64,000 nt of DNA, taken from the NCBI GenBank assembly GCA_050018455.1, contig JBEKAA010000009.1, positions 65,976 through 129,975 of the forward strand. Reading direction: 5' to 3'. Of the stretch, positions 24,601-32,229 are shown piece by piece (positions within the stretch are counted from its first letter, which is position 1; each line of letters opens with the position of its first letter). A model generated the notes under the pieces. The model was not told the DNA's origin, searched no databases, and was given only the letters and a program-made list of their open reading frames with translations. The DNA is from RBG-13-68-16 sp050018455 (GTDB lineage Bacteria; Acidobacteriota; Thermoanaerobaculia; Thermoanaerobaculales; Thermoanaerobaculaceae). Both the position numbers and the translations under genes were made by a program.

Positions 24601-27129
24601 GAGATCCTCGCCCCGCCCGACAACACGGTGTTCGGCGACGTCGCACCGCTCTTCCGCTGGTCGCTCGTCCCCGCAGCGTCGGGCTACGAGATCGAGATTG
24701 AACGTCAGGACATCCCCTCTCCGATGCGCGTGCGGCTCTCGGAGTCGGAGTGGAGGCCGGGTCCGCAGGATGTCGAGGCGATAGGCGCGGGCGTACACCG
24801 CTTCCGGGTCAAGGCGATCTTCCCGGGCGAGACCTCGGGCGAGCCGACTGCGTGGCGGCGGTTTGCCATCCCTCCCAAGCACGCCGAGCTGCGGATGCTG
24901 GCGCCGGAAAGCGACGCCAGGACCAAACGCACGGTGATCAGGTGGGAAGGAGGTTCGCCCGGTCTCGCCTACCGGGTCGAGTTTCTGCAACCTGACACAG
25001 GCGAGCCCTTCGCGGCCGCCCTCACGTTCCGACAGCGCTACCTGGTGCCCGCCGGCATGGCGCCCGGCGGCGTGCTGCAGGTGCGCGTGATCGCGCTTGC
25101 CCCCGACGGAAGCCGGCGCGGGACGACCCCCCCAACCGAGCTGCAAATCCAGTCCTCGCTCGCCGCGCCGGGCCCGCAGGTCGTCCTCGCGAGCCTCGGC
25201 GCACAGGTCACGGGCATCACTCCCCCCGACGGGGCGACGGTGGCCGAGACGCAACCCCGGATCGAGGTGCAGTGGAGCGGCGCCGTCAAACCGGAGGAGG
25301 TCGTGCTGACCGTCGATACCACCGACGTGACGGGCGCGGCCGCCCTGAGCGAGGGCTCGATCGCGTACGCGTGCCTGGAGCCCCTCTCCGCCGGGGCCCA
25401 CACCGTGCAGATCTCGCTCGCCGGGGCGGTCACGCGCTCGGCGTTCACCGTCACCCCTGGGCTGCAGGCCGACGCGGCGTCCGTGTCCCCGACGGCCGAC
25501 GCGGCGCGGCGCGACTGGCAGGTCGCCGCCATGGGCAGCGGCACCGAGACCAGCGATCAGGGGACGGTCCACGGCGACGCCGGGCGCCTGCAACTGTCCG
25601 GCCAGACCGATATCGGCTCGGGAGCTTCGCAGGTCAAAGCCACGGCCGACCTCGGCGGGCGCCGCGAGTTCGAGCCCCCTTACCGCACTGTGGCCGAGAG
25701 CAAGAACTGGCAGATGCAACTCGGTGCGACCCAGGAGGGGTACAAGGAGGAAGGCCGATTCGGCTACTCTCCTCCGGACTTCCTCGACCAGAGCGAGTTC
25801 CTCGCCGCCGGCCTGGCGCGCGGTGGCGCCCAGGCAAAGGTCACCACGCCGGTCGGCTCGATCTCCTACTACCAGACGTTCGCCGCGGAGTCGGCCGGCG
25901 CGAACGGAAGCCCGAGTCTCGCGCAGGACATCAAGGGGATCGGCATCCAGGCTCCGTGGGACCCGACCAGATTCCTGCTGCGGGCGGTCGTCCTGCGCAA
26001 CGAAGGCGAGGTCGGCTCCGAGAACGCCGGCGTCCGCGGCAACGCGGTGGGCGTGTTCGGGCGTTTCGTCGTGGGTTCGGGCCTCACGCTCCTCTTCGAG
26101 GGGGCGCACAGCAAGGTCGAGCCGCAGGGGGCGCAGAGCCCGCCGGAGCAGAGCGGCAACGGGTTCCACCTCGGCGCGACCGGCGTGCTCGGGACGTTTA
26201 CGTTGGCCGCCAACCTCCGCAAGACGGAGGCCACGTTCTCCAACCCCCTGAGTCAGGGCCTCACCCCCGGCGCGTTGCCCGATCGTGTCGGCGGCGATTT
26301 CTCTCTGAGCAAGCAGCTCGGCCGCGCGATGGTCTCGCTGCAGCTCCACCGACTTTCCAGCGGTGGCGGCTCCGGGGCGCCAAGCCCGAAGGCGACCGAG
26401 GACGGCGCCATGCTGAACCTCGTCATGCCCCTGCGGAGCAACGTCAACCTCTCCGTGGTGGGAACATGGACCGGCACCACCGGAGAGGCGGACGATGCGC
26501 ACTCCCTGCCCGCCGTCTCGCGCGCGCAGCAGGGCGCGACGATGACGCTCACCGAAGTCCCCGGCCGGCTCATGTTCTCCCAGGCGCTCTCGTGGCAGGA
26601 GATGCGTGACGACAACATGCCCGCCGCCGACCAGACCGTGAAGAGCGCGACCCTGAGCGCCAACGGCTCCTTGACCCAGGCGCTGACGGTCGCGGCATTG
26701 CTCTCCGGCACGCGGAGCGAAGGGGCGCCGCCTGTGGGGCGGACGGACCAGCTGATGCTCTCGCTGCAGCCCACCCTCACCCTGACGGGCCTCTTCATGA
26801 CCGTGACGCCCCGAGGCGCGTACATCGAGGTCAAGAACGACACCAGCGCCGTGAAGACCACCACCGAGCAGTTCCAGATGTTGCTGCAGCTGACGCCGCC
26901 CTGGGCCGGATCGCTGTTCGCCTTCCAGGTCGCCGCCGACTGGAACCGCAGCCGGGCCAGCACGCAGACGCCGGCGCCGGGCTTCCAGCGGCGGATCGTC
27001 GGCTCGTTCAACCTGCGGTGGGGCGCCCAGCGCAAGCCGGACGCCGCGCCGGCGCCGCCGATGCCCCCGGTTGTGGGCGCCGGCTTGCCCGGCCAGCCTC
27101 GCCCCACCTCGCCCGGCGTGTGGCTCTGA
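21607..27129 (+). CDS. Giant exported protein: Ig-like repeats plus C-terminal outer-membrane beta-barrel
   Basis: 1840 residues. A hydrophobic export segment lies at about 48-69 (LLIAAALAAAVFGARGAAAA) after an unusually long 47-residue lead. Residues 70-480 are beta-rich Ig-like sequence. Three tandem repeats of about 102 residues follow, starting near 488, 591 and 693, each opening P-D-F-(T/S)-L-(A/S)-V and containing a G-(I/L)-NGFSG phrase. An IPT/TIG-like domain (about 795-885) and FN3-like domains (about 990-1290) come next. From about 1305 to 1810 the sequence is Gly/aromatic alternating beta-strand typical of an outer-membrane barrel, then a Pro-rich tail. ATG 21607 follows GAGAGG. Probably a surface-exposed adhesin or assembly platform; no characterised homologue recognised. 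Confidence 0.85.
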   Translation: MPDRSRRNRTTPPNSAAQRQDVLRPICEADVETRPCSSTPPHVARRGSSLLIAAALAAAVFGARGAAAAITPIPASVSMYPTQTSGFITLNMTFPATTFAGTSTVFFTTLAGPIPSWLTTVPSTVQFTYAAGATSATTTFRFQASGGASVGTLSVFMSTGGAPAGIGTGSISVQILQPSYTSTAAPNPVSIAWGGSRNVTVTTTPDPGYNTSIQYSFSGFPSGITWGTPQQAMPPTYFPTSFTFSVDAGTAPGTYNGTLAASSATNKTFPMSVIVLPPDITASFTQPSISLCNGGPPNSNGIVLQPANGYAGTPKLSFTVVPAGLTEAPVALTANKMPPGQTVPFTVSASGASPGVQLMSLRIVDVTAGVDKTIQLAVNVSDGDFTPAVSPLLLNLVPGGASQSLTASPTPNACFNASSVTVTPSGAPAGVIFAPSTAISAPPSFPPATFAVQAGAGTTPGTYPVTFSFQPSAGSVKTVPVTLVVAAAPDFTLAVSPPSLSLAPGSSSTVSVSATGINGFSGPIAVSAPALAGVTFTPGAFTLTPGGTQTVAVQVAASASPGGLTATFTGTVTGFSGPRTASFLLTILAPPDFSLSVSPSLLTVAAGASGAVTVSATGLNGFSGSIAVTAPALAGVTFAPGSFTLTPGGSQTVTVQVAASALPGDVMATFTGTAAAVPSPRTAAFTLQVTPPPDFTLAVNPGALSLTEATSGSVTVSVTGLNGFSGTVTVASPILAGVTFSPASFAVAAGGTQTVTIAVAGTAPPGTYAAQFSGTASGVSGTHIALLMFTVVPAPPVIHAVAPPTLAVGAANAVLRLAGEYFRPGATASSHSPSLQVLRTTVISPTLAEVLATLQSGARPGPYQLDLANTDGTRTSQGVIVLVYPTTSLAAPLGVTTAAIVFPRPFTLVAPGNPLFPRGLLATTGLGTIIGSWRYDGVPFDRFIVNASGGMPVEVKANVPIPLSYTGEHRLELAVEQPQELVTDPVSVIQSLESRSQLEILAPPDNTVFGDVAPLFRWSLVPAASGYEIEIERQDIPSPMRVRLSESEWRPGPQDVEAIGAGVHRFRVKAIFPGETSGEPTAWRRFAIPPKHAELRMLAPESDARTKRTVIRWEGGSPGLAYRVEFLQPDTGEPFAAALTFRQRYLVPAGMAPGGVLQVRVIALAPDGSRRGTTPPTELQIQSSLAAPGPQVVLASLGAQVTGITPPDGATVAETQPRIEVQWSGAVKPEEVVLTVDTTDVTGAAALSEGSIAYACLEPLSAGAHTVQISLAGAVTRSAFTVTPGLQADAASVSPTADAARRDWQVAAMGSGTETSDQGTVHGDAGRLQLSGQTDIGSGASQVKATADLGGRREFEPPYRTVAESKNWQMQLGATQEGYKEEGRFGYSPPDFLDQSEFLAAGLARGGAQAKVTTPVGSISYYQTFAAESAGANGSPSLAQDIKGIGIQAPWDPTRFLLRAVVLRNEGEVGSENAGVRGNAVGVFGRFVVGSGLTLLFEGAHSKVEPQGAQSPPEQSGNGFHLGATGVLGTFTLAANLRKTEATFSNPLSQGLTPGALPDRVGGDFSLSKQLGRAMVSLQLHRLSSGGGSGAPSPKATEDGAMLNLVMPLRSNVNLSVVGTWTGTTGEADDAHSLPAVSRAQQGATMTLTEVPGRLMFSQALSWQEMRDDNMPAADQTVKSATLSANGSLTQALTVAALLSGTRSEGAPPVGRTDQLMLSLQPTLTLTGLFMTVTPRGAYIEVKNDTSAVKTTTEQFQMLLQLTPPWAGSLFAFQVAADWNRSRASTQTPAPGFQRRIVGSFNLRWGAQRKPDAAPAPPMPPVVGAGLPGQPRPTSPGVWL

Positions 27130-27164
27130 CGTCCAGCTCCGCGCACCTCCTCCAAGGCCGGGGC

Positions 27165-27192
27165 GTGCGGTTGGGCGTCTTCCCGACGTTTC
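27165..27192 (+). promoter_or_regulatory. Shared cluster motif, copy 2
   Basis: GTGCGGTT (27165-27172), 12 nt, GACGTTTC (27185-27192), 52 nt before the ATG at 27244. Both halves are identical to those before the minus-strand gene at 31553 (GACGTTTC), although the 12-nt spacer is different. Confidence 0.6.
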
Positions 27193-27243
27193 CCGTGCAG
27201 AGGGCGCCGGAACGGACCGGGCGCCATCAGATTGGAGAGGGAC

Positions 27244-27783
27244 ATGAGGCCGTACACCCTTCGTCGGGCAACGTTTCTGAGAGCCGCTGTGGTGATGGCG
27301 AGCCTCGTCGCCGCCGTCAGCGCGACCGCCGGGATCGAACCATCGCCGTGGCGCCCGGCCTCACTGGTGACCGCCAACCTCGTCATGAGCAAGGGGCTGC
27401 CGTTCGTGCCCCTGAGCGACCTGGCGAGGGCGCTCGGCGGCACCGGGCGGTACGACCCGGTCAAGAACAGGTACGAGATCCAGCCCGGCCCGAACGGGGT
27501 GCTCCTCGTCAACCCCGGCATGCTCTCCATGCTAGGGCCAGGAGGCGACCCCGAGCATGCGGCCCATGGGAAGCTCGCCTCGCAGAACGCTTTCAGGCTT
27601 GGGATCGGCGGCCAGGACGTGATGATCGACGATGAGGAGCATCTGCTCCTGCGGCCGGCGGACCCGGCGATCTCCCTGAAGTTGCTCGCCAGGCTGCTGG
27701 GTGGGCAGGCGAGGTTCGATCCCGGCACAGGGGCGTGGGTGCTGCCGCACGGCGGGCCCGGCAGCCCGTTGAGGTTCCACTGA
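27244..27783 (+). CDS. Secreted protein with two copper-amine-oxidase-N-like (stalk) domains
   Basis: 179 residues with a signal peptide (about 1-30, ending SATA). Two related segments of about 40 residues follow: KGLPFVPLSDLARALGGTGRYDP-KNRYEI near 50-85 and RPADPAISLKLLARLLGGQARFDPGTGAWVL near 138-170. The pattern 'VPL-DLA-ALGG---YDP----y-I' is that of the copper amine oxidase N-terminal-like domain, found as a wall- or surface-binding module in many exported proteins. ATG 27244 follows GGAGAGGGAC; a TTG at 27232 is also open. It lies 114 nt after the giant barrel protein and probably works with it outside the cell. Function unknown. Confidence 0.75.
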   Translation: MRPYTLRRATFLRAAVVMASLVAAVSATAGIEPSPWRPASLVTANLVMSKGLPFVPLSDLARALGGTGRYDPVKNRYEIQPGPNGVLLVNPGMLSMLGPGGDPEHAAHGKLASQNAFRLGIGGQDVMIDDEEHLLLRPADPAISLKLLARLLGGQARFDPGTGAWVLPHGGPGSPLRFH

Positions 27784-27893
27784 AGCGGCGCAGCGACAGC
27801 CGACCGGTCAAAGCCAAGGGCAGCGGCATCGTCGGCTTCGCGAACCAGTGAGCTCCGAGCCGTACCAGGCCCGGCGTGAAGGAGAGGACGTCG

Positions 27894-28430
27894 ATGACTC
27901 GAAGAAAGGCAATTGCCGCCACAAGCCTCATAACGGCCGTGACGCTGGTCCTCCTGACGGGGGCGGCGGCGCAGGCCCAGCAAGCCACCCCAACGCCGAG
28001 TGCAACGCGCTTTGCGGCGTTGCCCGACACGAAGCCGCTCTACGGTCAGCTGACCAACGGCGATTGGGTGATGGTCCGTGGGGATCAGTTGTTCTTCGTC
28101 GGCCCGGGTGGGGCGAGGAGCCTCTGCCCGGACGGCGAATACCCGTTGAAGAACGGCTTCCGGTTGCCGGTTCTGGCGGCACACATCGTCCCTCCCTGGG
28201 TGAAGCAGGGGTTCAACCCTCAGCCCGAGCCTCCGGGCAAGGAGCTCCGAGCCAGGACCGCCGACGGCCAACACGTCGTAATCTCCGGCGGCCAGCTCTA
28301 CTTCGAGTTTGGCAGCGGGCCTCGAACCCGCTGCCCGGACGGTGAGTACCGGCTCCTGGGCGGCGGTGCCGTCCGGGTCATCGGAGGGAACATCCAGAAT
28401 CCGGCCAAGCTGCAGGGGTTCGCGCCGTAG
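27894..28430 (+). CDS. Secreted two-repeat protein with CPDGEY motifs
   Basis: 178 residues. Signal peptide at 1-28 (SLITAVTLVLLTGAAAQA). The mature part has two copies of a module of about 40 residues: WVMVRGDQLFFVGPGGARSLCPDGEYPL and HVVISGGQLYFEFGSGPRTRCPDGEYRL. They are linked by the phrase GFNPQPEPPGKE, a short Pro-rich motif that I have seen in other small exported bacterial proteins. Each repeat has one Cys in an identical CPDGEY context, so an intramolecular disulfide or a metal site is possible. ATG 27894 follows AAGGAGAGG. I do not recognise a family; the function is unknown. Confidence 0.7.
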   Translation: MTRRKAIAATSLITAVTLVLLTGAAAQAQQATPTPSATRFAALPDTKPLYGQLTNGDWVMVRGDQLFFVGPGGARSLCPDGEYPLKNGFRLPVLAAHIVPPWVKQGFNPQPEPPGKELRARTADGQHVVISGGQLYFEFGSGPRTRCPDGEYRLLGGGAVRVIGGNIQNPAKLQGFAP

Positions 28431-28491
28431 TCCGGCCTCGCACAAACGTGGGCGGAGCGATGCGGCCCCGCCATGAGGAAAGGAGTTCCCA

Positions 28492-29793
28492 ATGAAACGC
28501 ATCGCTCTCATCGCCGCCGGTTTCGCGCTGCTTGCCTGTGGACAGGTGTTCGCCGGGTCGATCACCGTGACCAAGCCGGCGGCCAACGATGTCTGGATCA
28601 AGGGCAGCTCCCATGCCATCGAGTGGGTCAAGCAGGGCGGCGCCATCGCCTCGATCCTGCTCATCGACCCCGCGGACACGACGACCGTCCAGGTCATCGA
28701 CAACGCCGCTCCCAACTCGGGCTCCTACCAGTGGACGCCGATTCCGGCCAACGTCGCGGACGGCCAGTACAAGATCAAGGTGCGGGTCTCAGGCTCGACG
28801 TGGGGCAACAGCGCCCAGTTCACCATCGCCACCCAGGGCCAATCCGGGGGGTTCAAGCCGCAGCCCGGGCAGGTCGCGCAGCTCACGCCCACGCCCGGTT
28901 TCAAACCGGTGTTGGAGAAGGCCCCGCCCGTCAAGATCCTGGAACCCATGTCCGGCGAGACGTGGAAGGTCGGGGAGACCTTCATGATCAATTGGACCTC
29001 CGACACCAAGCCGGACGACGGCTTCACGGTGGACCTGCTCAAGGCGGACGGCACCAAGGTCACGACCATGCTCGACGGCGCCGCCCAGAAGAGACCGGAC
29101 GGCTCGTGGCTCATCTGGGACGGCGTCGCCTGCAGCGAGCCCGCGGGCGACTACAGGGTCCGCGTCACGAGCTGGTACGCCCAGAAGGGCGCCACGAGCG
29201 GGCTCGTCCACGCCGTCATCGAGACCAAAAAGATCGTCGAGAACATACCCGTGCAATTCCAGAATGCGATTCTCGAGTGCCGGGATCCCAACAACATTGG
29301 CTCATGCCAGGCCAACTACCAGCTTCCTGGTGGACGAGCCGAAACTGGGTATGAGTTCTTCCAAAACGATGCCCACTATAGGTTCTGCATCTTCCGCACC
29401 CGACTCACGCTCGACCTCTCGGTCTTCCAGGGTAAGAACGGAGATGTCGAGAGCGCGACGCTGCTCCCGGGCGACGCTCAGACCTACGGGGGGCCCTTCT
29501 GTGCGGGCTCGCTGGTCGCTTTGAGTAACGCTGACGTCAACAACTGGAACAGGTACAAGGTGCCGCAGAACGCCATCCTGTACCCGCTGAGCGGCTGGTC
29601 CGCTCCATTCCAGGGGACCGGCGTGGACATCACGACGCCGGTCAGAGCGTGGATCAACAAGACGGCGTTGAACCTGGGCTTCGTCGCGACTGGTGCAGAT
29701 CAGGTGGGTGGCGGCGGCATGTGCGACAGCTCTTTCACACCGATCATGTACGTCACGTTCATCGAGAAGACTGGTCCGTGCGCCCAGCAGTGA
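28492..29793 (+). CDS. Secreted protein with two Kre9/KNH-type Ig-like domains and a DNRLRE-like C-terminal domain
   Basis: 433 residues, with a signal peptide cleaved after about residue 21 (GQVFAG). ITVTKPAANDVWIKGSSHAIEW and VKILEPMSGETWKVGETFMINW each open a domain of about 90 residues of the Ser/Thr-rich Kre9/KNH type, which binds extracellular polymers. Residues about 270-425 contain a C-rich beta domain with TLDLSVFQGKNGDVESATLLPG and VDITTPVRAWINKTALNLGFV, resembling DNRLRE domains of surface proteins. A linker rich in Pro (GFKPQPGQ, TPTPGFKP) joins the first two domains. ATG 28492 follows AAAGGAG. Last plus-strand gene of the cluster; no shared motif was found before it. Confidence 0.75.
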   Translation: MKRIALIAAGFALLACGQVFAGSITVTKPAANDVWIKGSSHAIEWVKQGGAIASILLIDPADTTTVQVIDNAAPNSGSYQWTPIPANVADGQYKIKVRVSGSTWGNSAQFTIATQGQSGGFKPQPGQVAQLTPTPGFKPVLEKAPPVKILEPMSGETWKVGETFMINWTSDTKPDDGFTVDLLKADGTKVTTMLDGAAQKRPDGSWLIWDGVACSEPAGDYRVRVTSWYAQKGATSGLVHAVIETKKIVENIPVQFQNAILECRDPNNIGSCQANYQLPGGRAETGYEFFQNDAHYRFCIFRTRLTLDLSVFQGKNGDVESATLLPGDAQTYGGPFCAGSLVALSNADVNNWNRYKVPQNAILYPLSGWSAPFQGTGVDITTPVRAWINKTALNLGFVATGADQVGGGGMCDSSFTPIMYVTFIEKTGPCAQQ

Positions 29794-29819
29794 CGGGACG
29801 GCGTCTCGAGGCGGCGGAC

Positions 29820-29850
29820 GGTGGCGGCGGGCAGGTGGCCCGCCGCCATC
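29820..29850. terminator. Hairpin between convergent secreted-protein genes
   Basis: GTGGCGGCGGGC (29821-29832), loop AGGTG, GCCCGCCGCCAT (29838-29849). A 12-bp GC-rich stem lies 27 nt after the plus-strand stop and 63 nt after the minus-strand stop; there is no U-run on either side. Confidence 0.5.
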
Positions 29851-29913
29851 CGTAGGAGGGAACGGGCCGGGGTTGCCATGGAGGCTCGGCGGTCGCGTCG
29901 CAGCGAAACGGGA

Positions 29914-30522
29914 TCACGGGCCGACGATCCGCGGTCCGGGCGGGAACCGCTTCACCGTGGTGGCCTTGAGGTCCTCGGGCTTGAACGCCCCCGCCGGGAG
30001 CGGGACCGTGAACGAGACGGACCGGAAGTTGTTGTGCTCATTGCTCTCGGTGACCACGTTGTCCACGTCGACGCCGCACTTGAAGGTGTGCGGGCCGGCC
30101 TGGTGCGCGACCCAGCTGATGAAGACCTTCCCCGGAGGATACTGCCACCTGAACTCGCATACTGGTGTGTTTGGGGTCGTGGGCGGGTTCGGAACCATGA
30201 ATGGGCCCTCGCCGCACGTCTTCGCGTCGTCGATGTAGAACGCGATGTTGAAGACGTTGGGCGGCACGTTGCCGGAGAAGCGGACATCGCACCCCAGCGA
30301 AACAGGCTCCCCGACATTGGGCTCGTGGCCGAGAGGCTGGAGCCCGGGCTCGACCCCTTCTCCGTCCTCTCTCTTGCCGATCCACACCTCCTGGACCCAG
30401 ATGTCGGGGAGGAGAACAGAAACCGTCTGGGCCTGTGACTTCGGCGGCGGAGGGGCAGCGGTAGCGGTAGCCGCCACCAAGGCGAGAGCGACGAAAAGGG
30501 TCGCTTCGGTTTCTCGTTTCAT
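29914..30522 (-). CDS. Secreted CARDB-like protein 1
   Basis: 202 residues, signal peptide at 1-22 (LFVALALVAATATA). The mature domain has the CARDB/Ig pattern of an extracellular adhesion module: GEPVSLGCDVRFSGNVPPNVFNIAFYIDD, WVAHQAGPHTFKCGVDVDNVVTESNEHNNFRSVSFTV. 'N-V-E-S-N-E-x-N-N' is the usual CARDB ending. Three Cys are present in the mature part. ATG 30522 follows GGGAGAC; a longer frame to 30900 is not coding because the shared promoter-like motif lies within it. First of three similar minus-strand genes. Confidence 0.78.
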   Translation of the reverse strand: MKRETEATLFVALALVAATATAAPPPPKSQAQTVSVLLPDIWVQEVWIGKREDGEGVEPGLQPLGHEPNVGEPVSLGCDVRFSGNVPPNVFNIAFYIDDAKTCGEGPFMVPNPPTTPNTPVCEFRWQYPPGKVFISWVAHQAGPHTFKCGVDVDNVVTESNEHNNFRSVSFTVPLPAGAFKPEDLKATTVKRFPPGPRIVGP

Positions 30523-30545
30523 CAGCGCTGTCTCCCTTCGAAGCG

Positions 30546-30573
30546 GGAACGTCCGCCGGGACCGGAATCGCAC
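30546..30573 (-). promoter_or_regulatory. Shared cluster motif, copy 3
   Basis: On the minus strand GTGCGATT (30573-30566), 12 nt, GACGTTCC (30553-30546), 24 nt before the ATG at 30522. The flanks also form a hairpin: GTCCGCCGGG (30551-30560) with CCCGGCGGAC (30575-30584), loop containing the GTGCGATT half. Confidence 0.6.
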
Positions 30574-30621
30574 ACCCGGCGGACAAGGTGTGTCGAGGCG
30601 CACCCCGGGCCTTGAAAGTGC

Positions 30622-30750
30622 ATGCCATTGCGAGGAGTCCCGAGCGCACGGGAGCGACGACGACGCAATCCCGCCCCGACCTAAATGATGCCGGGAGGTT
30701 GCTTGGTTGCCCGGCCCGTTTCCGGCTGCCCGGGCGCCTCGCAATGACCA
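30622..30750. repeat. Imperfect inverted repeat of the 'CATTGCGAGGA' type; remainder of the 30523-30884 gap
   Basis: CATTGCGAGGAGTCCCGAGCG at the left faces GCGCCTCGCAATGAC at the right, with a GC-rich middle. Strings of this 'ATTGCGAGGAGC...GACGCAATC' form are widespread intergenic repeats in bacterial genomes. No gene is seen in the 362-nt gap, which also holds shared motif copy 3 and a hairpin at 30793-30816. Confidence 0.6.
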
Positions 30751-30792
30751 AGCGGGCGGGGAACGCTCCCCGCCCCCCGCTGCACACACTGC

Positions 30793-30816
30793 GGCGGCCG
30801 CATCGCTGCGGCCGCC
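30793..30816 (-). terminator. Hairpin after secreted-protein gene 2
   Basis: GGCGGCCGCA, loop TCGC, TGCGGCCGCC: a perfect 10-bp stem 69 nt beyond the stop codon at 30885. No U-run follows on the minus strand, so its terminator role is uncertain. Confidence 0.4.
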
Positions 30817-30884
30817 ATCTCCGGTTCCGGTTCCGGCGCTGCGCGCCAGCGTCTCGTCTTCCCCCGACAACCACCCTGCTCGCG

Positions 30885-31553
30885 CTATTGGGTCATACAC
30901 AGATCGTTCTGATACACGTTATTGGCCTCCCCCTGGGGTCCCTCGGGCACGACGTTGGTGTAGTCGACCGTCACGGTCATCCTCGGATGCGGCGCGTTCG
31001 GGCCGGCGGAACATGGCCAAAGTGGATAGCCCGTGAACGTCTTGACGAACGGGGGATTCCCGGGCGTCATCGCCCCCTTGGGCATCGGAGCCGAATAGGT
31101 GAAGACCCCTTCGGCGTAAGAGCACCACCGCTGCGCGTAGAAGGCATATTGTGGGGTCCCCGGGGATATGTTCATCACTTCGCACGCCACGTTGACCTTC
31201 CAGCCGCCGGGGGCGGTGGCTTGGCCCCGGTTCTCGAAGACCCAGATCCCTCTCCAGCCGGGGAAGTTCGCACCTGCGAAGCCCAGAGCAGAGCCGTAGG
31301 CAGGGCCCGTCCAGTACTCGCCCTGGTGGTTGACGAGGTCTGGCCCACTGGACACCATCGCCTGTAACGGCATCGACCTCAGCTGCATCTTGATCTTCGC
31401 CCCTGGCGGCGGCTGGAGCTTCTGCAGCTCCTCGACCGGCATCTGCGCAAGGTTCTTCACCGCCTGGGTTTGGGCCACCGGCGGCGGAGCGGCCACCGCA
31501 GCGGCCGCCACCACGACAAGGACCATCATGCTCACAATGACTGCGTGTTTCAT
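30885..31553 (-). CDS. Secreted CARDB-like protein 2
   Basis: 222 residues, signal peptide at 1-22 (VSMMVLVVVAAAAVAA). The mature part includes VEELQKLQPPPGAKIKMQLRSMPLQAMV, a long Trp/Gly/Tyr-rich beta region (YWTGPAYGSALGFAGANFPGWRGIWVFENRG, YAFYAQRWCSYAEGVFTYSAP) and the ending VTVDYTNVVPEGPQGEANNVYQNDLC, which resembles the end of a CARDB/Ig module. Cys pairs suggest disulfides. ATG 31553 follows GGGAGAC; an ATG six codons upstream is also open but leaves no Shine-Dalgarno. Function unknown. Confidence 0.72.
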   Translation of the reverse strand: MKHAVIVSMMVLVVVAAAAVAAPPPVAQTQAVKNLAQMPVEELQKLQPPPGAKIKMQLRSMPLQAMVSSGPDLVNHQGEYWTGPAYGSALGFAGANFPGWRGIWVFENRGQATAPGGWKVNVACEVMNISPGTPQYAFYAQRWCSYAEGVFTYSAPMPKGAMTPGNPPFVKTFTGYPLWPCSAGPNAPHPRMTVTVDYTNVVPEGPQGEANNVYQNDLCMTQ

Positions 31554-31575
31554 CGGCGTGTCTCCCTTCATGTGG

Positions 31576-31603
31576 GAAACGTCCGCGGGAATCAGAACCG
31601 CAC
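31576..31603 (-). promoter_or_regulatory. Shared cluster motif, copy 4
   Basis: GTGCGGTT (31603-31596), 12 nt, GACGTTTC (31583-31576) on the minus strand, 23 nt before the ATG at 31553. The flanks form CCGCGGGA (31583-31590) with TCCCGCGG (31607-31614). The stem differs in sequence from copy 3 while the loop keeps the motif half. Confidence 0.6.
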
Positions 31604-31701
31604 ACCTCCCGCGGGCCAGGCCGGCGCCCGACCGGGAAGGAGACGGCGGGGGCGGGCCGGGCCGTTCGGTTCTCCGATTCGAGCCGATGACCGGCCACCC
31701 G

Positions 31702-32229
31702 TCACCGCGGGTGCAACGTCTTTCTTGCCGGATGAAGGAGCGTTTCGTTGATGGTCAGCTTCGCGGTGTTGTTGTTGATCGGGTCGCACTCCTGGTACCG
31801 CGGCTGCGCCGCGTAGGCCATGAACATCGTCGGAACGCCGTGGGTGAACGTGGCCTTGTAGGCCCAACTCCAGCGGCTGCCGGGCGCCCCGAGGATGTTG
31901 GTGTAGGTGGGGATCGTGAGGAGCTCGTTGTTCCGGTACAAACGGAGCTCGATGGTGGCGTCGGCGGGCAGGGGCAGGTTGCCGGCGTTCTTCAGCACCA
32001 CCAGGAGCGTGACGGTATCGGTGGGGAACTCGATCCCCGGTGTGCCGACCTGGGTGCTGAACAGTGTGGCGGTGAACGAGTCGACGACGACGTCGATGCA
32101 CGTGCGCACGGTCGGCACGGGTGGCACCTTCTGCTGAGAGACCCCGACGCCGGATTTCGGCGGCTCCGCCGGAGCGGCAAGCGCCACGCCGAGACAGACG
32201 GCACAGACGACACATGCGTTCTTCCTCAT
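31702..32229 (-). CDS. Secreted CARDB-like protein 3
   Basis: 175 residues, signal peptide at 1-19 (CVVCAVCLGVALAAPA). The mature part is one CARDB-type Ig domain: DVVVDSFTATLFSTQVGTPGIEFPTDTVTLLVVLKNAGNLPLP followed by WSWAYKATFTHGVPTMFMAYAAQPRYQECDPINNNTAKLTI, the ending 'DPINNNTAKLTI' being diagnostic of CARDB repeats. ATG 32229 follows GAGGATGGC; an ATG nine codons upstream is possible. Third of the minus-strand trio. Probably an extracellular binding or filler domain; partner unknown. Confidence 0.75.
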   Translation of the reverse strand: MRKNACVVCAVCLGVALAAPAEPPKSGVGVSQQKVPPVPTVRTCIDVVVDSFTATLFSTQVGTPGIEFPTDTVTLLVVLKNAGNLPLPADATIELRLYRNNELLTIPTYTNILGAPGSRWSWAYKATFTHGVPTMFMAYAAQPRYQECDPINNNTAKLTINETLLHPARKTLHPR

